From CAYUQT01 sp964596165 (GTDB lineage Bacteria > Planctomycetota > Phycisphaerae > UBA1845 > JAFGLZ01): a DNA stretch of 29,247 nucleotides. The translations under genes and the position numbers were made by a program. Below, one piece after another: positions 1-7,231 of this stretch. The stretch is from contig CAZQTW010000072.1 of assembly GCA_964596165.1 (NCBI GenBank), forward strand, positions 1-29,247, given 5' to 3'. The notes below the pieces were generated by a model. That model was not told where the DNA came from, did not search any database, and worked only from the letters and a program-made list of their open reading frames with translations. Position 1 is the first letter of the stretch. Every line of letters starts with the position of its first letter.

Positions 1-51
1 GATCAGAGCCCGGCTATGCTATGGATCGGGCTTGAAAGTGCCAAACTCCAG

Positions 52-75
52 GGGCCGGGCTATAAGGCCCGGCCC
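52..75. terminator. Perfect 9-bp GC hairpin, possible terminator
   Basis: A 9-bp arm (GGGCCGGGC, 52-60) and its exact complement (67-75) enclose a 6-nt loop. The plus-strand 3' flank is only moderately T-rich (GCTTTCATTT). It sits beyond the 3' end of argG, so it could stop argG transcripts or those entering from the left. A GC-rich interspersed repeat is an equally good reading. Confidence 0.45.
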
Positions 76-98
76 GCTTTCATTTCACACGAACCATT

Positions 99-135
99 GG
101 GGGCAAGCCCCCCTCAATCCCCCTTAACAGGGGGG
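99..135. repeat. Tandem G/C-run hairpins next to the argG 3' end
   Basis: Two small hairpins lie back to back: GGGGGC / GCCCCC with a 2-nt loop (99-112), and CCCCC / GGGGG with a TTAACA loop (119-134). They end 3 bp from the argG stop codon. Alternating runs of five or six G or C with short A/T loops look like a dispersed intergenic repeat, and could also act as an argG terminator read on the minus strand. Confidence 0.4.
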
Positions 136-138
136 AAG

Positions 139-1374
139 CTACTTCAGCTTCTCCGCCCGCTTGGCCAGGATCTCGAACGGCAGGCCGCGGATCTTGGCCG
201 CGTCCTTGCACTGCCGCTGATCGAAGCCGCTCGCCTTGATGCTGCGGATTTCGGGGCTGAACAGCGACGTCTCCGACTTCCGCTCGAGGATGTCGATGTT
301 ACCCTTGTAGAGCTTCACCTTGAACCAACCGTTGACCGGCGTCTGCGTCGCCTCAATGAAGGCATCGAGGGCGTTCTTCAGCGGGTGATACCACTCGCCG
401 TGATACACCATGAAGCCCCACCGCTCGTCCACGGTTTTCTTGAAGTGGATCTCTTCCTTCGTCAGGCACTGGGCCTCGAGGTCGTGGTGCAGTTTGAGGA
501 TGACGTGGGCGGCCGGTGCCTCGTAGATCTCGCGGCTCTTGAGGCCCATGATGCCGTCCTCGAACATGTCGATCTTGCCGATGCCGTTGCGCCCGGCGAT
601 CACGTTCAGCTCGGCGATGAGCTGATCGAGCGGCACCTTCTTACCGTTCAACCTGGTCGGAATGCCCTTCTCGAACTCGATCTCCACGACATCGCCCTTG
701 TCGTTGGCCTTATACGGCGGAATGAGCCACATCCAGGTATCGTCGGGAATGACCTGGTTCAGGTCGATCGCCCCGCTGGCGATGCTGCGGCACCACATCG
801 TCTTGTCGTCGCCGCCCGTGATCGTTTCGGTCACGGGGACGCCCCAGCTCCGGCACAGCTCTTCCTCCTCGCTGCGGGTCAAGTTGAAGTCGCGGACGGG
901 CACCAGGATCGAACACTCGGGCGCGAACATCTTGAAGACGTTGTGCATGCGGTATTGGTCGTTGCCCTTGCCGGTCGAACCCTCCATGAGGGCATCGCAG
1001 CCCAGCTCGCGCCCCTTCAGGGCGACCAGCCGCGCGACGAGCTGCCGCGTCATGCTCGTCGACACGGGATACCCGTTGTAATCGCTGTTCGCGCGAATCG
1101 CCTTCGTCAGCCAAACCTCGGTGAATTCCTTCTTTGCGTCGATCTCGATCTGCTCGAGCTTGAGGATCTTGGCCTTGCGGCGCCCCTCGGCAATTTCCTC
1201 ATCGCCCTGACCGACGTCGATGGTGATGGGGAAGATCTGCTCGGCCTTGTACTTTCGTCGCAGCAATTCGATCGCCAACGAAGAGTCCAGGCCGCCCGAA
1301 TACGCCAGGGCGACTTTCTTCACCTTCGGCACGCTGGCCGATTCAACCTTGGCCACAATCTGTTCGATCGACAT
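139..1374 (-). CDS. argG: Argininosuccinate synthase
   Basis: ArgG joins citrulline and aspartate, using ATP, to make argininosuccinate, the penultimate step of arginine synthesis in the cytosol. The 411-residue product has the normal family length. The N-terminal ATP pyrophosphatase loop AYSGGLDSS is at residues 24-32. The family segments GSTGKGNDQYR (ATP/citrulline side) and DGIMGLKSREIYEAPAA are intact. I chose the ATG at 1374 over longer in-frame starts because a GGAGAA ribosome-binding sequence lies 8 nt before it and because homologues begin close to the VKKVALAYSGG strand. argG is divergent from accD across a 139-bp gap, and no other arginine gene is in the window. A TACAAT -10 candidate on the minus strand suggests a leader of about 45-50 nt. 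Nothing looks truncated or degenerate. Confidence 0.97.
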   Translation of the reverse strand: MSIEQIVAKVESASVPKVKKVALAYSGGLDSSLAIELLRRKYKAEQIFPITIDVGQGDEEIAEGRRKAKILKLEQIEIDAKKEFTEVWLTKAIRANSDYNGYPVSTSMTRQLVARLVALKGRELGCDALMEGSTGKGNDQYRMHNVFKMFAPECSILVPVRDFNLTRSEEEELCRSWGVPVTETITGGDDKTMWCRSIASGAIDLNQVIPDDTWMWLIPPYKANDKGDVVEIEFEKGIPTRLNGKKVPLDQLIAELNVIAGRNGIGKIDMFEDGIMGLKSREIYEAPAAHVILKLHHDLEAQCLTKEEIHFKKTVDERWGFMVYHGEWYHPLKNALDAFIEATQTPVNGWFKVKLYKGNIDILERKSETSLFSPEIRSIKASGFDQRQCKDAAKIRGLPFEILAKRAEKLK

Positions 1375-1428
1375 TGCTGAGTTCTCCGGTACTGCTGTTC
1401 TGAAATTTACCCCAACACCGAGCCGGAT

Positions 1429-1434
1429 ATTGTA
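1429..1434 (-). promoter_or_regulatory. Candidate -10 box for argG
   Basis: On the minus strand this reads TACAAT, about 55 nt upstream of the argG ATG. The matching -35 (near TGGAAG at 1452-1457, spacer 17) is weak. The assignment rests on the -10 and its position in the divergent argG/accD gap. Confidence 0.4.
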
Positions 1435-1500
1435 ATGACATACCCCACCTACTTCCAGTGATCGGGTGCAGTCGGGAGTGGTTTTGTGTGCCGATCTCGC

Positions 1501-1506
1501 TACAAT
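1501..1506 (+). promoter_or_regulatory. Candidate -10 box for a leaderless accD mRNA
   Basis: TACAAT ends 7 nt before the accD ATG, which places the expected transcription start on or next to the A of the start codon. No purine-rich ribosome-binding sequence lies between the box and the ATG. The -35 region (around 1478-1484) is poor. The same arrangement is seen at three other genes in this window. Confidence 0.5.
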
Positions 1507-1513
1507 ACTCGGC

Positions 1514-2332
1514 ATGGGCAAGAAGGTTGACGTTCCGGAGGGATTGTGGCAGCGATGCCCGTCCTGCGAGCAGATGGTGTTTCAGAAGGACGTGGAAGAC
1601 CAGCTCCACGTCTGCCCGCAATGTTCGTTTCATCACCGCGTGGGGGCGCGGGCCCGGATCGCCCAGTTGACCGATCCGGAGACGTTCGAAGAGTTTGCCG
1701 CCGATCTGGTTAGCACCGATCCCCTCAAATTCGCCTGGGACCCCGGCGAAGGCAAGATCACCTACAAACAACGCCTCAAGGAAATGACCGAAGAGACCGG
1801 CGAGGCCGAGGCCATGATCGTCGGCAAGGGCTTCATTCGCGGTCGAGCCGTGATCCTGGGCGTCATGGACCCGTTCTTTATCATGGGCTCCATGGGGGCG
1901 GTGGTCGGCGAGAAGGTGGTCCTGGCCGTCGAGCACGCGATGAAAGACAACCTTCCGCTGGTCATCTTCACGGCCAGCGGCGGCGCGCGGATGCATGAGG
2001 GAATGGTGTCGCTCATGCAGATGGCCCGTACGTCGGCCGCGCTGGCCCGCTTCGACGAGGCGGGCGGGTTGTACATCGTTGTGATGACCGATCCGACAAC
2101 CGGCGGCGTGGCGGCCAGTTTCGCGTTTCTGGGCGATTTCATCCTGGCCGAGCCCGGTGCCCTCATCGGCTTCGCCGGTCCGCGAGTCATCTGGAACGCC
2201 ATTCGTACGGAACTGCCCGAGGGTTTCCAACGGGCCGAATTCATGCTCGAACACGGCTTCGTCGATCGCGTCGTCCCGCGAAAGGACCTCCGGAGCGAAA
2301 TCGCGCGGATCATCGATTACTGTGGAAAATGA
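1514..2332 (+). CDS. accD: Acetyl-CoA carboxylase carboxyltransferase subunit beta
   Basis: AccD pairs with AccA to transfer the carboxyl group from carboxybiotin to acetyl-CoA, giving malonyl-CoA for fatty acid synthesis. The 272-residue product carries the N-terminal four-cysteine zinc ribbon (C15-x2-C18 and C34-x2-C37). The crotonase-like core follows, with FTASGGARMHEGMVSLMQM and DPTTGGVAASFA typical of the beta subunit, then the AEPGALIGFAGPRVI segment. The reading frame stays open upstream to 1466, but the ATG at 1514 gives the usual N-terminus just before the zinc ribbon. It also lies 7 nt after a TACAAT box, so a leaderless transcript is likely. accA is not adjacent and folC, a frequent neighbour elsewhere, is absent. 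The gene looks intact. Confidence 0.96.
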   Translation: MGKKVDVPEGLWQRCPSCEQMVFQKDVEDQLHVCPQCSFHHRVGARARIAQLTDPETFEEFAADLVSTDPLKFAWDPGEGKITYKQRLKEMTEETGEAEAMIVGKGFIRGRAVILGVMDPFFIMGSMGAVVGEKVVLAVEHAMKDNLPLVIFTASGGARMHEGMVSLMQMARTSAALARFDEAGGLYIVVMTDPTTGGVAASFAFLGDFILAEPGALIGFAGPRVIWNAIRTELPEGFQRAEFMLEHGFVDRVVPRKDLRSEIARIIDYCGK

Positions 2333-2351
2333 CTCGCCGAGCACGTGAGTC
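2330..2351 (+). terminator. Weak hairpin at the accD stop codon
   Basis: TGACTC, which includes the accD stop codon, and GAGTCA (2346-2351) form a 6-bp stem with a 10-nt loop, followed by ATTGTCAT. The stem is short and there is no U run, so a terminator role is only possible. Confidence 0.2.
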
Positions 2352-2385
2352 AATTGTCATACCATAGGTACAGCAGATTCGGATG

Positions 2386-2460
2386 AGAGGGTTTAGGGTC
2401 CAGGGGCTAGCCTCCCTATCCCCTGATCCTCCAACCCTGTCCCCTCATCCCCTGGCCGCC
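2386..2460. repeat. Low-complexity CCCCT/AGGGG intergenic stretch
   Basis: Repeated variants of CCCCT(G/C)ATCC and AGGGTCCAGGGGCTAG lie between accD and the next gene. An open frame runs through it but the composition is not protein-like, so I place the downstream start after it. It looks like dispersed intergenic repeat sequence. Confidence 0.4.
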
Positions 2461-2478
2461 GTTGTCTTGAGGTGCATT

Positions 2479-3402
2479 ATGCGTCGATCAGTGGTCGTTC
2501 TCTTGGTGCTTGTTGTACCGGTGGTGGCTGTCCAATCGGCCGAGCGCGTGGCGTACAAGACATCCGACGGTGTTCACATTGTGGCCGACTACTATCCGCC
2601 CAAGAGCATGGCCGAACAGAATGCGCCGGTGGTGATCATGCTGCACCAATACCCGTCCACGCGATCGAGCTGGTCGACTCTCGCCCCGCTGTTTCACGAG
2701 GCCGGCTACGCCGTTCTGGCGCCGGATATCCGTGGCCACGGCGAGAGCACCGAGCCGAAGACCATGAGCCTCGAGCGCGCGCGGCACAATAGGGATCCCG
2801 AGCACTACCGCGCCGCCTATAAGGACGTCTTTGCCGCCTATGAGTGGCTCCGGGAACGAAAGGAGGTCGACCTGTCGCGATTCGCCCTCATCGGTGCCAG
2901 CATCGGCAGCAGCGTCGCGCTGGATTACGCCGCGAAGGACAAGAGCGTCGACGTCGTCGTGTGCCTGTCGCCGGGTCCGGATTACATGGGCGTTGATTCC
3001 CGGCGCGACGTGGCCACCTACGGCAAACGCCCGTTGCTGTTGGTCGCCCCAGCGAGCGAGCGCGAACAATGCGAATACTTAGGTAAGCTGTCCGCCAGCG
3101 CAAAGGTCAAGATCATTGCGAACTCGGACCTGCACGGCACGTTCATGTTCGGCAAGGTGCCGGGTATCGAGAAGACGATCTTCGACTTCGTTCAGGCGAA
3201 CATCGGCGCGGCAACGAAGGACCACGTCGTCGCGAGCATCAAGGGCAAAGGGAAGTATCACAAACCGACCTGCACCTACGCCAAACCAGACGAAAAGAAC
3301 CGGATGGCCATCAACGAGGGCAACCTTCGCGTCTTCTCGTCGCCCGCCGAGGCCGAAGCCCGAGGTTACACCCCCTGCCAGAAGTGCTTCGAAAAGAAGT
3401 GA
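2479..3402 (+). CDS. Secreted alpha/beta hydrolase with C-terminal Ada-like zinc module
   Basis: The 307-residue product starts with a signal peptide (residues 1 to about 21: RR, a hydrophobic core, then VQSA). A dienelactone-hydrolase-like alpha/beta fold follows, with the oxyanion region MLHQYPS (54-60), DIRGHGES (83-90) and the nucleophile elbow GASIGS with Ser141. His219 in SDLHG is a candidate catalytic histidine. The strand where the acid Asp normally sits reads LLLVAPASERE and has no Asp, so activity is uncertain. After residue 250 there is a separate module: YHKPTC (His261, Cys265), then FSSPAEAEARGYTPCQKC (Cys300, Cys303). This resembles the metal-binding Ada domain found as a C-terminal tail on some exported proteins. 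GAGGTG lies just before the ATG at 2479, which decides the start. The substrate is unknown. The gene stands alone and converges on the metallo-hydrolase gene. Confidence 0.8.
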   Translation: MRRSVVVLLVLVVPVVAVQSAERVAYKTSDGVHIVADYYPPKSMAEQNAPVVIMLHQYPSTRSSWSTLAPLFHEAGYAVLAPDIRGHGESTEPKTMSLERARHNRDPEHYRAAYKDVFAAYEWLRERKEVDLSRFALIGASIGSSVALDYAAKDKSVDVVVCLSPGPDYMGVDSRRDVATYGKRPLLLVAPASEREQCEYLGKLSASAKVKIIANSDLHGTFMFGKVPGIEKTIFDFVQANIGAATKDHVVASIKGKGKYHKPTCTYAKPDEKNRMAINEGNLRVFSSPAEAEARGYTPCQKCFEKK

Positions 3403-3635
3403 CGGAATGCGGAATTGTCGTCGGGGACGGTTCCTACAAGAGGAGTCAGAAGTCCGTAGACAGAAAGCCGAAGAGCGGACTCCGATTCCTCACGGGCGCG
3501 GCTCTGATTGGATCGACACATTGATGCGGGTCTCTTCCCGTGTAAGTCTTCCGGCACATATCAATGCGTGTCCCTTGCGCCTAGGGCACGCCATTCTGTC
3601 TCCTGTCTTCAGACTTCTGAATTCTGTCTTCGCCC
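3403..3635. repeat. Intergenic gap with inverted AGACAGAA/TCAGAAGTC units
   Basis: This 233-bp gap lies between convergent genes. TCAGAAGTC (3446-3454) and AGACAGAA (3458-3465) both recur as exact reverse complements at 3612-3620 and 3622-3629, in exchanged order. That fits a family of short units of the type AGACAGAA-TCAGAAGTC. CACGGG (near 3491) and CCCGTG (near 3537) form another weak inverted pair. No gene is recognisable. Confidence 0.4.
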
Positions 3636-4397
3636 TCACACCTCCAGCACCGGCCCCGCTTCGTATCGGCTCGCCACGTGGAGCGGCAGGCGCGAGCCGA
3701 GGTGTTGACGGTGGGTGTCGAGGGCTAGCTGAGGGCGGTTGTTGTGCTCGCTCAAGTGGGCGAGCGCGAGCCACTTGAGCCGGCTTCCGGCGTGATCGGC
3801 CACCAGCCGGGCGGCCTCGATGTTCGACAGGTGGCCGTGCGGGCCCCGAATCCGGGCCTTCAGGTATGCCGGATAGGGTCCGGTCTCCAACATCTCCGGA
3901 TCGTAATTGCTTTCCAGATAGGTCGCATCAAGCTCCGCCAGCAGCCGTGACAGATTGCGGAAGGGATGACCCAGGTCGGTCAATATCCCGAGTTGCTTCC
4001 GCTCGTGCCGAACGACAAACGCAACGCCGTCGGTCCCGTCGTGCGGCGTGGGAATGGTCTGGACCTGCACGTTGCCGAATTCGAGCGTATCGCCGGCCCG
4101 GAAGAACCGCACGTCGGATACCGGTCCGAGCCTGCGGGCCACATTCGACCAACCCGCCTCCGTCGCGTAGATCGGCAGGCCAAACCTACGCTGAAAGATC
4201 CCGGCCGAACGGATGTGATCCGAGTGGTCGTGGCTGATGATGAGGGCCTGACACCCACGAATGTCGCGGCCACGCCAGGCTAATCGGGCAGCCGCCTGCT
4301 TGGCACTGATACCGGCATCGAACAGCAGACGTGTCCCGTCGGCCTCGACGTAGATGCAGTTACCGTTGCTGCCGCTTTGAAGTGAAATGGTGATCAT
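3636..4397 (-). CDS. MBL-fold metallo-hydrolase, WalJ/YycJ type
   Basis: The 253-residue product matches the WalJ/YycJ family of cytosolic metallo-beta-lactamase-fold nucleases. These have been linked to DNA exonuclease activity and, in Firmicutes, to WalRK signalling. The diagnostic N-terminus SLQSGSNGNCIYVE is at residues 5-18. The metal site SHDHSDH is at 55-61, and TPHDG, DLGH, ESNYDPEML, GHLSN and HLSEHNN follow in family order. The usual length is about 260 residues, so it is full length. The ATG at 4397 has a GAGGGG sequence about 9 nt upstream and a GATAAT box about 30 nt upstream. It is monocistronic and convergent with the hydrolase gene on its 3' side. No walR or walK homologue is nearby, so a house-cleaning nuclease role is more likely here than one tied to a two-component system. 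Confidence 0.88.
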   Translation of the reverse strand: MITISLQSGSNGNCIYVEADGTRLLFDAGISAKQAAARLAWRGRDIRGCQALIISHDHSDHIRSAGIFQRRFGLPIYATEAGWSNVARRLGPVSDVRFFRAGDTLEFGNVQVQTIPTPHDGTDGVAFVVRHERKQLGILTDLGHPFRNLSRLLAELDATYLESNYDPEMLETGPYPAYLKARIRGPHGHLSNIEAARLVADHAGSRLKWLALAHLSEHNNRPQLALDTHRQHLGSRLPLHVASRYEAGPVLEV

Positions 4398-4427
4398 CCG
4401 TGATTCCCCTCGGCCGGCGCCGACCGC

Positions 4428-4433
4428 ATTATC
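4428..4433 (-). promoter_or_regulatory. Candidate -10 box for the WalJ-like gene
   Basis: Read on the minus strand this is GATAAT within TAGGATAAT, about 30 nt from the ATG, giving a short leader that contains the GAGGGG ribosome-binding sequence. The -35 is not clear. Confidence 0.35.
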
Positions 4434-4458
4434 CTACCACGTCGTGGGTCCCTGCCGC

Positions 4459-4464
4459 TACAAT
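4459..4464 (+). promoter_or_regulatory. TACAAT box upstream of the prepilin gene
   Basis: A TACAAT hexamer lies about 245 nt before the prepilin-like GTG start, with the palindromic repeat in between. It could drive that gene with a long structured leader, or be incidental. No good -35 is visible. Confidence 0.25.
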
Positions 4465-4560
4465 CATCGACCGCGTAGGGCCAAAGAAGATCCATGACGC
4501 ATTGGACGGCAAGGCGATCATGGCACACCGGACTGGCGCTGAGGAATAGCCTTGTTGTCA

Positions 4561-4647
4561 GGCCCGAAGGGCCGTGAGAAAGTAGCCGGGGGCGAAGCGC
4601 TGCGCGTCGCTGCGCCCCCGGCTATTCTCTTTCGCCCTTTCAGGGCA
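4561..4647. repeat. Compound palindromic intergenic repeat
   Basis: The centre is an exact 12-bp inverted pair, TAGCCGGGGGCG (4583-4594) and its complement (4613-4624), around an 18-nt loop rich in CGC steps. It is flanked by two small local hairpins, GGCCC-gaa-GGGCC (4561-4573) and GCCCT-ttc-AGGGC (4634-4646). The three-hairpin layout suggests a dispersed repeat like the REP/BIME elements of other bacteria. It lies just upstream of the prepilin gene and would fold in its leader if transcribed. Confidence 0.65.
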
Positions 4648-4708
4648 GACGACCTGCGCCGGTACTGTCACAAACCCGGGCAAAGATCCGAACCGCCGGA
4701 AGATTCTT

Positions 4709-5413
4709 GTGCATCTGATAGGTCCTGGACAATGCGCGTTCACGCTGATTGAGCTGCTCGTCGTGGTGGCGATCATCGGGATATTGGCGTCGCTGTTGTT
4801 GCCGGCGGTACGTGAGTTCCGCCGCCGCGCGACCGAATCGGTCTGTCAGTCCAACCTCCGACAGATGGGCGTCCTCTTCCACTTCTACACCGAGGACCAC
4901 AACGGCATCTACCCGGCGGCGAACGATCCGGTCCGAACCGATCCTACCATCTGGTTGTGGATGGGACGGGGCTTCCGCGGGACACTGGAGCGGTACCTGG
5001 GCCGCGTCAACGAAAGCCGTCCGAGCATCCTCTGGTGCCCGGCCGATCCCTCCGCCAAGTACGAGCGAACCAGCTACGCCTACTCCATGACGTTCTACCA
5101 CAGCCCCGAGCAGATCAACGGAATGACCAAGACCTCCGATACCTATTCGAACCCACAGCCCCCCATGGGTCAGAGGCCGGAGAACGTTCGCTGGCCCGCT
5201 CGAAAGATCCTGGCGGGGGATTGGGCGAGCAATCACAGGCCCATCCCCGACGACCCCGGCTGGTGGGGCTGGGCGGGCCAAAGGAGCTTCTTGCTGGCCG
5301 ACGGGCACGGCGGCCTCATCGACGCCAACGATATCCGCCCGGCGAACGACGGGCTTCCCCATGCGAACCTGACGCGCGACGGCATCAAAGGATACGATAC
5401 ATCCGACCGGTAG
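4709..5413 (+). CDS. Type II/IV prepilin-like protein (N-methylation domain)
   Basis: The 234-residue product begins with a 10-residue leader followed by FTLIELLVVVAIIGILASLL, the class III signal peptide cut and N-methylated by prepilin peptidase. Glu15 is the conserved Glu5 of the mature protein. The residue before the cut is Ala10 rather than the usual Gly. The remainder is a Trp-, Pro- and Asp-rich pseudopilin-like domain with ILWCPADPS and, near the end, SFLLADGHGGLID, which corresponds to the H-X9-DG motif of planctomycete DUF1559-like pseudopilins. It should be anchored in the inner membrane or a pseudopilus. The start is a GTG with GGAAG 6 nt upstream. No pilus assembly genes are beside it, as is usual for these scattered planctomycete paralogues. 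It ends 7 bp from the convergent GTPase gene. Confidence 0.85.
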   Translation: MHLIGPGQCAFTLIELLVVVAIIGILASLLLPAVREFRRRATESVCQSNLRQMGVLFHFYTEDHNGIYPAANDPVRTDPTIWLWMGRGFRGTLERYLGRVNESRPSILWCPADPSAKYERTSYAYSMTFYHSPEQINGMTKTSDTYSNPQPPMGQRPENVRWPARKILAGDWASNHRPIPDDPGWWGWAGQRSFLLADGHGGLIDANDIRPANDGLPHANLTRDGIKGYDTSDR

Positions 5414-5420
5414 GACCGTC

Positions 5421-6422
5421 TTACATGTGCAGTTCAACGACGTCCTTGTCGTGCAGGACATAGTCGTGCTGGACGTTCTGACCGGCGTAGACGGCCTCGC
5501 CCCAGACCCGAGCGCCTTTGAGTTGCTCGCCGAGGGCACGGTGGACCGTGACGGCCAGGTCCTGAACCGTGCTGCCCTTGTGGACGATAAACGGCGCGGT
5601 CTTGTCCACCGGTTTGCCCGGCGGCTTGGCATAAACGCGCACGACATACAACAGCTCGAAGAGCCGCTTGACCAAATCCTCGAGCCCCTCCCGCGTGACG
5701 CAAGAAACTCGGTGCAGTTCGAGCCGGTCTCCATAGAGCTCTTTGAGCGTGTTGAACTCCTCGACGGCGCCGGCTACATCGCCGTGCGTGCAGGCGACCA
5801 GTGTCCGCTTGGGGTCCGGTGCATCGAGGTCTTCCACCAGGTCGGGATCGGGTTCGTTCGTCGGGACCAGGCCGCGACTCGAATACAACTCCAGGCAACA
5901 CTCCAAATCGTCGAGCAGGTTCGGGCTCGCCAGACTGACGACGATCAGGATGGCGTCGGCCATGTTCACGCGCCCCATGAAGCCGGGCGGGACATGCTCG
6001 CGGGTGATCGGCGGCATGTCGACCATCTGGATCGGGACATCCTCATAATGGGCCATGCCCGGCTGAGGCGCCTGCGTGGTGAAGGGGTAGTCGGCCACCT
6101 TGCACTCGGCATGGGTCAGTGCGCTGACGAGCGAACTCTTGCCGACGTTCGGCGCGCCAAGCAGCACCACCTGCCCGGCGCCTTGGCGCGGTATGTGGAA
6201 GATGTCGCGGTGCGCCCCCCCCTTCTTGCCGGCTTGCTGAACGACCTCTTTCTTGGCCTCGGAGATTTTCCGCTTGAGATCGGCGCACATCTTGTCCGTG
6301 CCCTTGTGCTTCGGGATGCAGCTCAGCATCTCCTCCAGCGCAGCGACCCGCTCCTGAGGCGTCTGGGCCTCGCGATATCGCTGGTCGGCACGTCGGTATT
6401 CGGGCGTCAGATTGGCCGGCAT
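5421..6422 (-). CDS. DRG/OBG-like GTPase with TGS domain
   Basis: The 333-residue product has a charged helical N-terminus (about 5-70) and then a GTPase domain with the P-loop GAPNVGKSS (89-97). DYPFTTQAPQPG (111-122) is the switch I segment typical of the OBG/DRG group. A C-terminal TGS domain follows (about 262-333, ending in YVLHDKDVVELHM). The overall order resembles archaeal and eukaryotic DRG proteins more than bacterial ObgE, whose glycine-rich N-terminal Obg fold is missing. G3 reads DMPP (135-138) instead of DxxG, and G4 reads THGD (212-215) instead of NKxD, so nucleotide handling may differ. SCVT (240-243) fits G5. A ribosome- or RNA-linked role is inferred from the family. TATAAT ends 7 nt before the ATG, which predicts a leaderless mRNA. 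Confidence 0.85.
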   Translation of the reverse strand: MPANLTPEYRRADQRYREAQTPQERVAALEEMLSCIPKHKGTDKMCADLKRKISEAKKEVVQQAGKKGGAHRDIFHIPRQGAGQVVLLGAPNVGKSSLVSALTHAECKVADYPFTTQAPQPGMAHYEDVPIQMVDMPPITREHVPPGFMGRVNMADAILIVVSLASPNLLDDLECCLELYSSRGLVPTNEPDPDLVEDLDAPDPKRTLVACTHGDVAGAVEEFNTLKELYGDRLELHRVSCVTREGLEDLVKRLFELLYVVRVYAKPPGKPVDKTAPFIVHKGSTVQDLAVTVHRALGEQLKGARVWGEAVYAGQNVQHDYVLHDKDVVELHM

Positions 6423-6429
6423 GGCGCGT

Positions 6430-6435
6430 ATTATA
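6430..6435 (-). promoter_or_regulatory. Consensus -10 box for a leaderless GTPase mRNA
   Basis: Perfect TATAAT on the minus strand, separated by 7 nt (ACGCGCC) from the ATG of the DRG-like GTPase gene. There is no Shine-Dalgarno sequence in that space. TGGTCA (6455-6460) could be a -35 with a 19-bp spacer. Confidence 0.6.
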
Positions 6436-6559
6436 TGCGCAAACCGCCCGCGACTGACCAGTGCCTTGGCACGGGTGCGACGGCGCGCTCGCTTTGCCGG
6501 TTAACCGAGACCGGGCGGCCCTGGATTTGTGGGTCGAAATCCGGTATCCACTGCCACGC

Positions 6560-7231
6560 ATGAGATCCGTCACAGCCACGACCGTTCTTCCGATCGCCAT
6601 TGTCGTCTCGGCGGCGGCCGACATCGTGGCCATGTACTTGCACGTCCGTGAGGTCGTGTACGTCTTCAAACCGCTGACCATCCTGTTGGTCATTGCCCTG
6701 GCCGCATCCGGCCAGCCGATCGGAAGGGTCTATCGAAACCTGGTCGTCATCGCCTTGGTATTCAGCTTGACGGGCGACATTTGTCTGATGCTTCCTCGCA
6801 CGCCTCGGAACTTCTTCCTCCCGGGGCTGGTCTCCTTCCTCATCGCCCACCTCTTCTACATCGCCGCGTTTTCGTGGCGGGTTCGTTGGAGCGTGAGGCA
6901 ACTCCCTTGGCTGATCCCCTTTGCCTTGTTTGGGGTTCTTCTCTGTACGTTTCTGTGGGGTGGGCTCGGGTCGATGAGGATTCCAGTGGCCTGCTACACG
7001 GCCGTCATCTCGATTATGGGCTGGAGGGCAGTCTGCCGTATCGGCACGGCGGGGCTCGCGCGTCGGGGAACCATGCTGGCCGGTGCGGGCGCGATACTGT
7101 TCATGACCTCGGACACATGCCTGGCCCTCAACCGCTTCGGTCATTCGTTCGAGATGGCGCAGCTCTGTATCTTGAGCACGTATTTCGCCGCGCAAGCACT
7201 GATCGCCCTGTCGGTGCATGACCGGCCGTAG
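6560..7231 (+). CDS. YhhN/TMEM86-family integral membrane protein
   Basis: The 223-residue product is very hydrophobic, with about seven or eight membrane helices. Family signatures of YhhN/TMEM86 are present in order: FKPLTILLVI after the second helix, LVFSLTGDICLML, LVSFLIAHLFYIAAF, and GAILFMTSDTCLALNRF near the C-terminus. Animal TMEM86 proteins are lysoplasmalogenases that split the vinyl-ether bond of lysoplasmalogens. For bacterial YhhN members the substrate is mostly inferred. The conserved Asp residues in TGD and SD fit the proposed active site of the family. I chose the ATG at 6560 because it starts just before the first helix; no strong ribosome-binding sequence decides it. It is divergent from the GTPase gene. 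Confidence 0.82.
   Translation: MRSVTATTVLPIAIVVSAAADIVAMYLHVREVVYVFKPLTILLVIALAASGQPIGRVYRNLVVIALVFSLTGDICLMLPRTPRNFFLPGLVSFLIAHLFYIAAFSWRVRWSVRQLPWLIPFALFGVLLCTFLWGGLGSMRIPVACYTAVISIMGWRAVCRIGTAGLARRGTMLAGAGAILFMTSDTCLALNRFGHSFEMAQLCILSTYFAAQALIALSVHDRP

Noticed and set aside
16..1380. Long plus-strand open frame opposite argG
   Set aside because: It is the antisense shadow of a clear argG; the translation is Leu/Asp/Val-rich with no family match, as expected in GC-rich DNA.
4494..4577. 27-codon ORF after the TACAAT box, running into the palindromic repeat
   Set aside because: It ends inside the repeat element, has no convincing ribosome-binding site and no recognisable peptide features.
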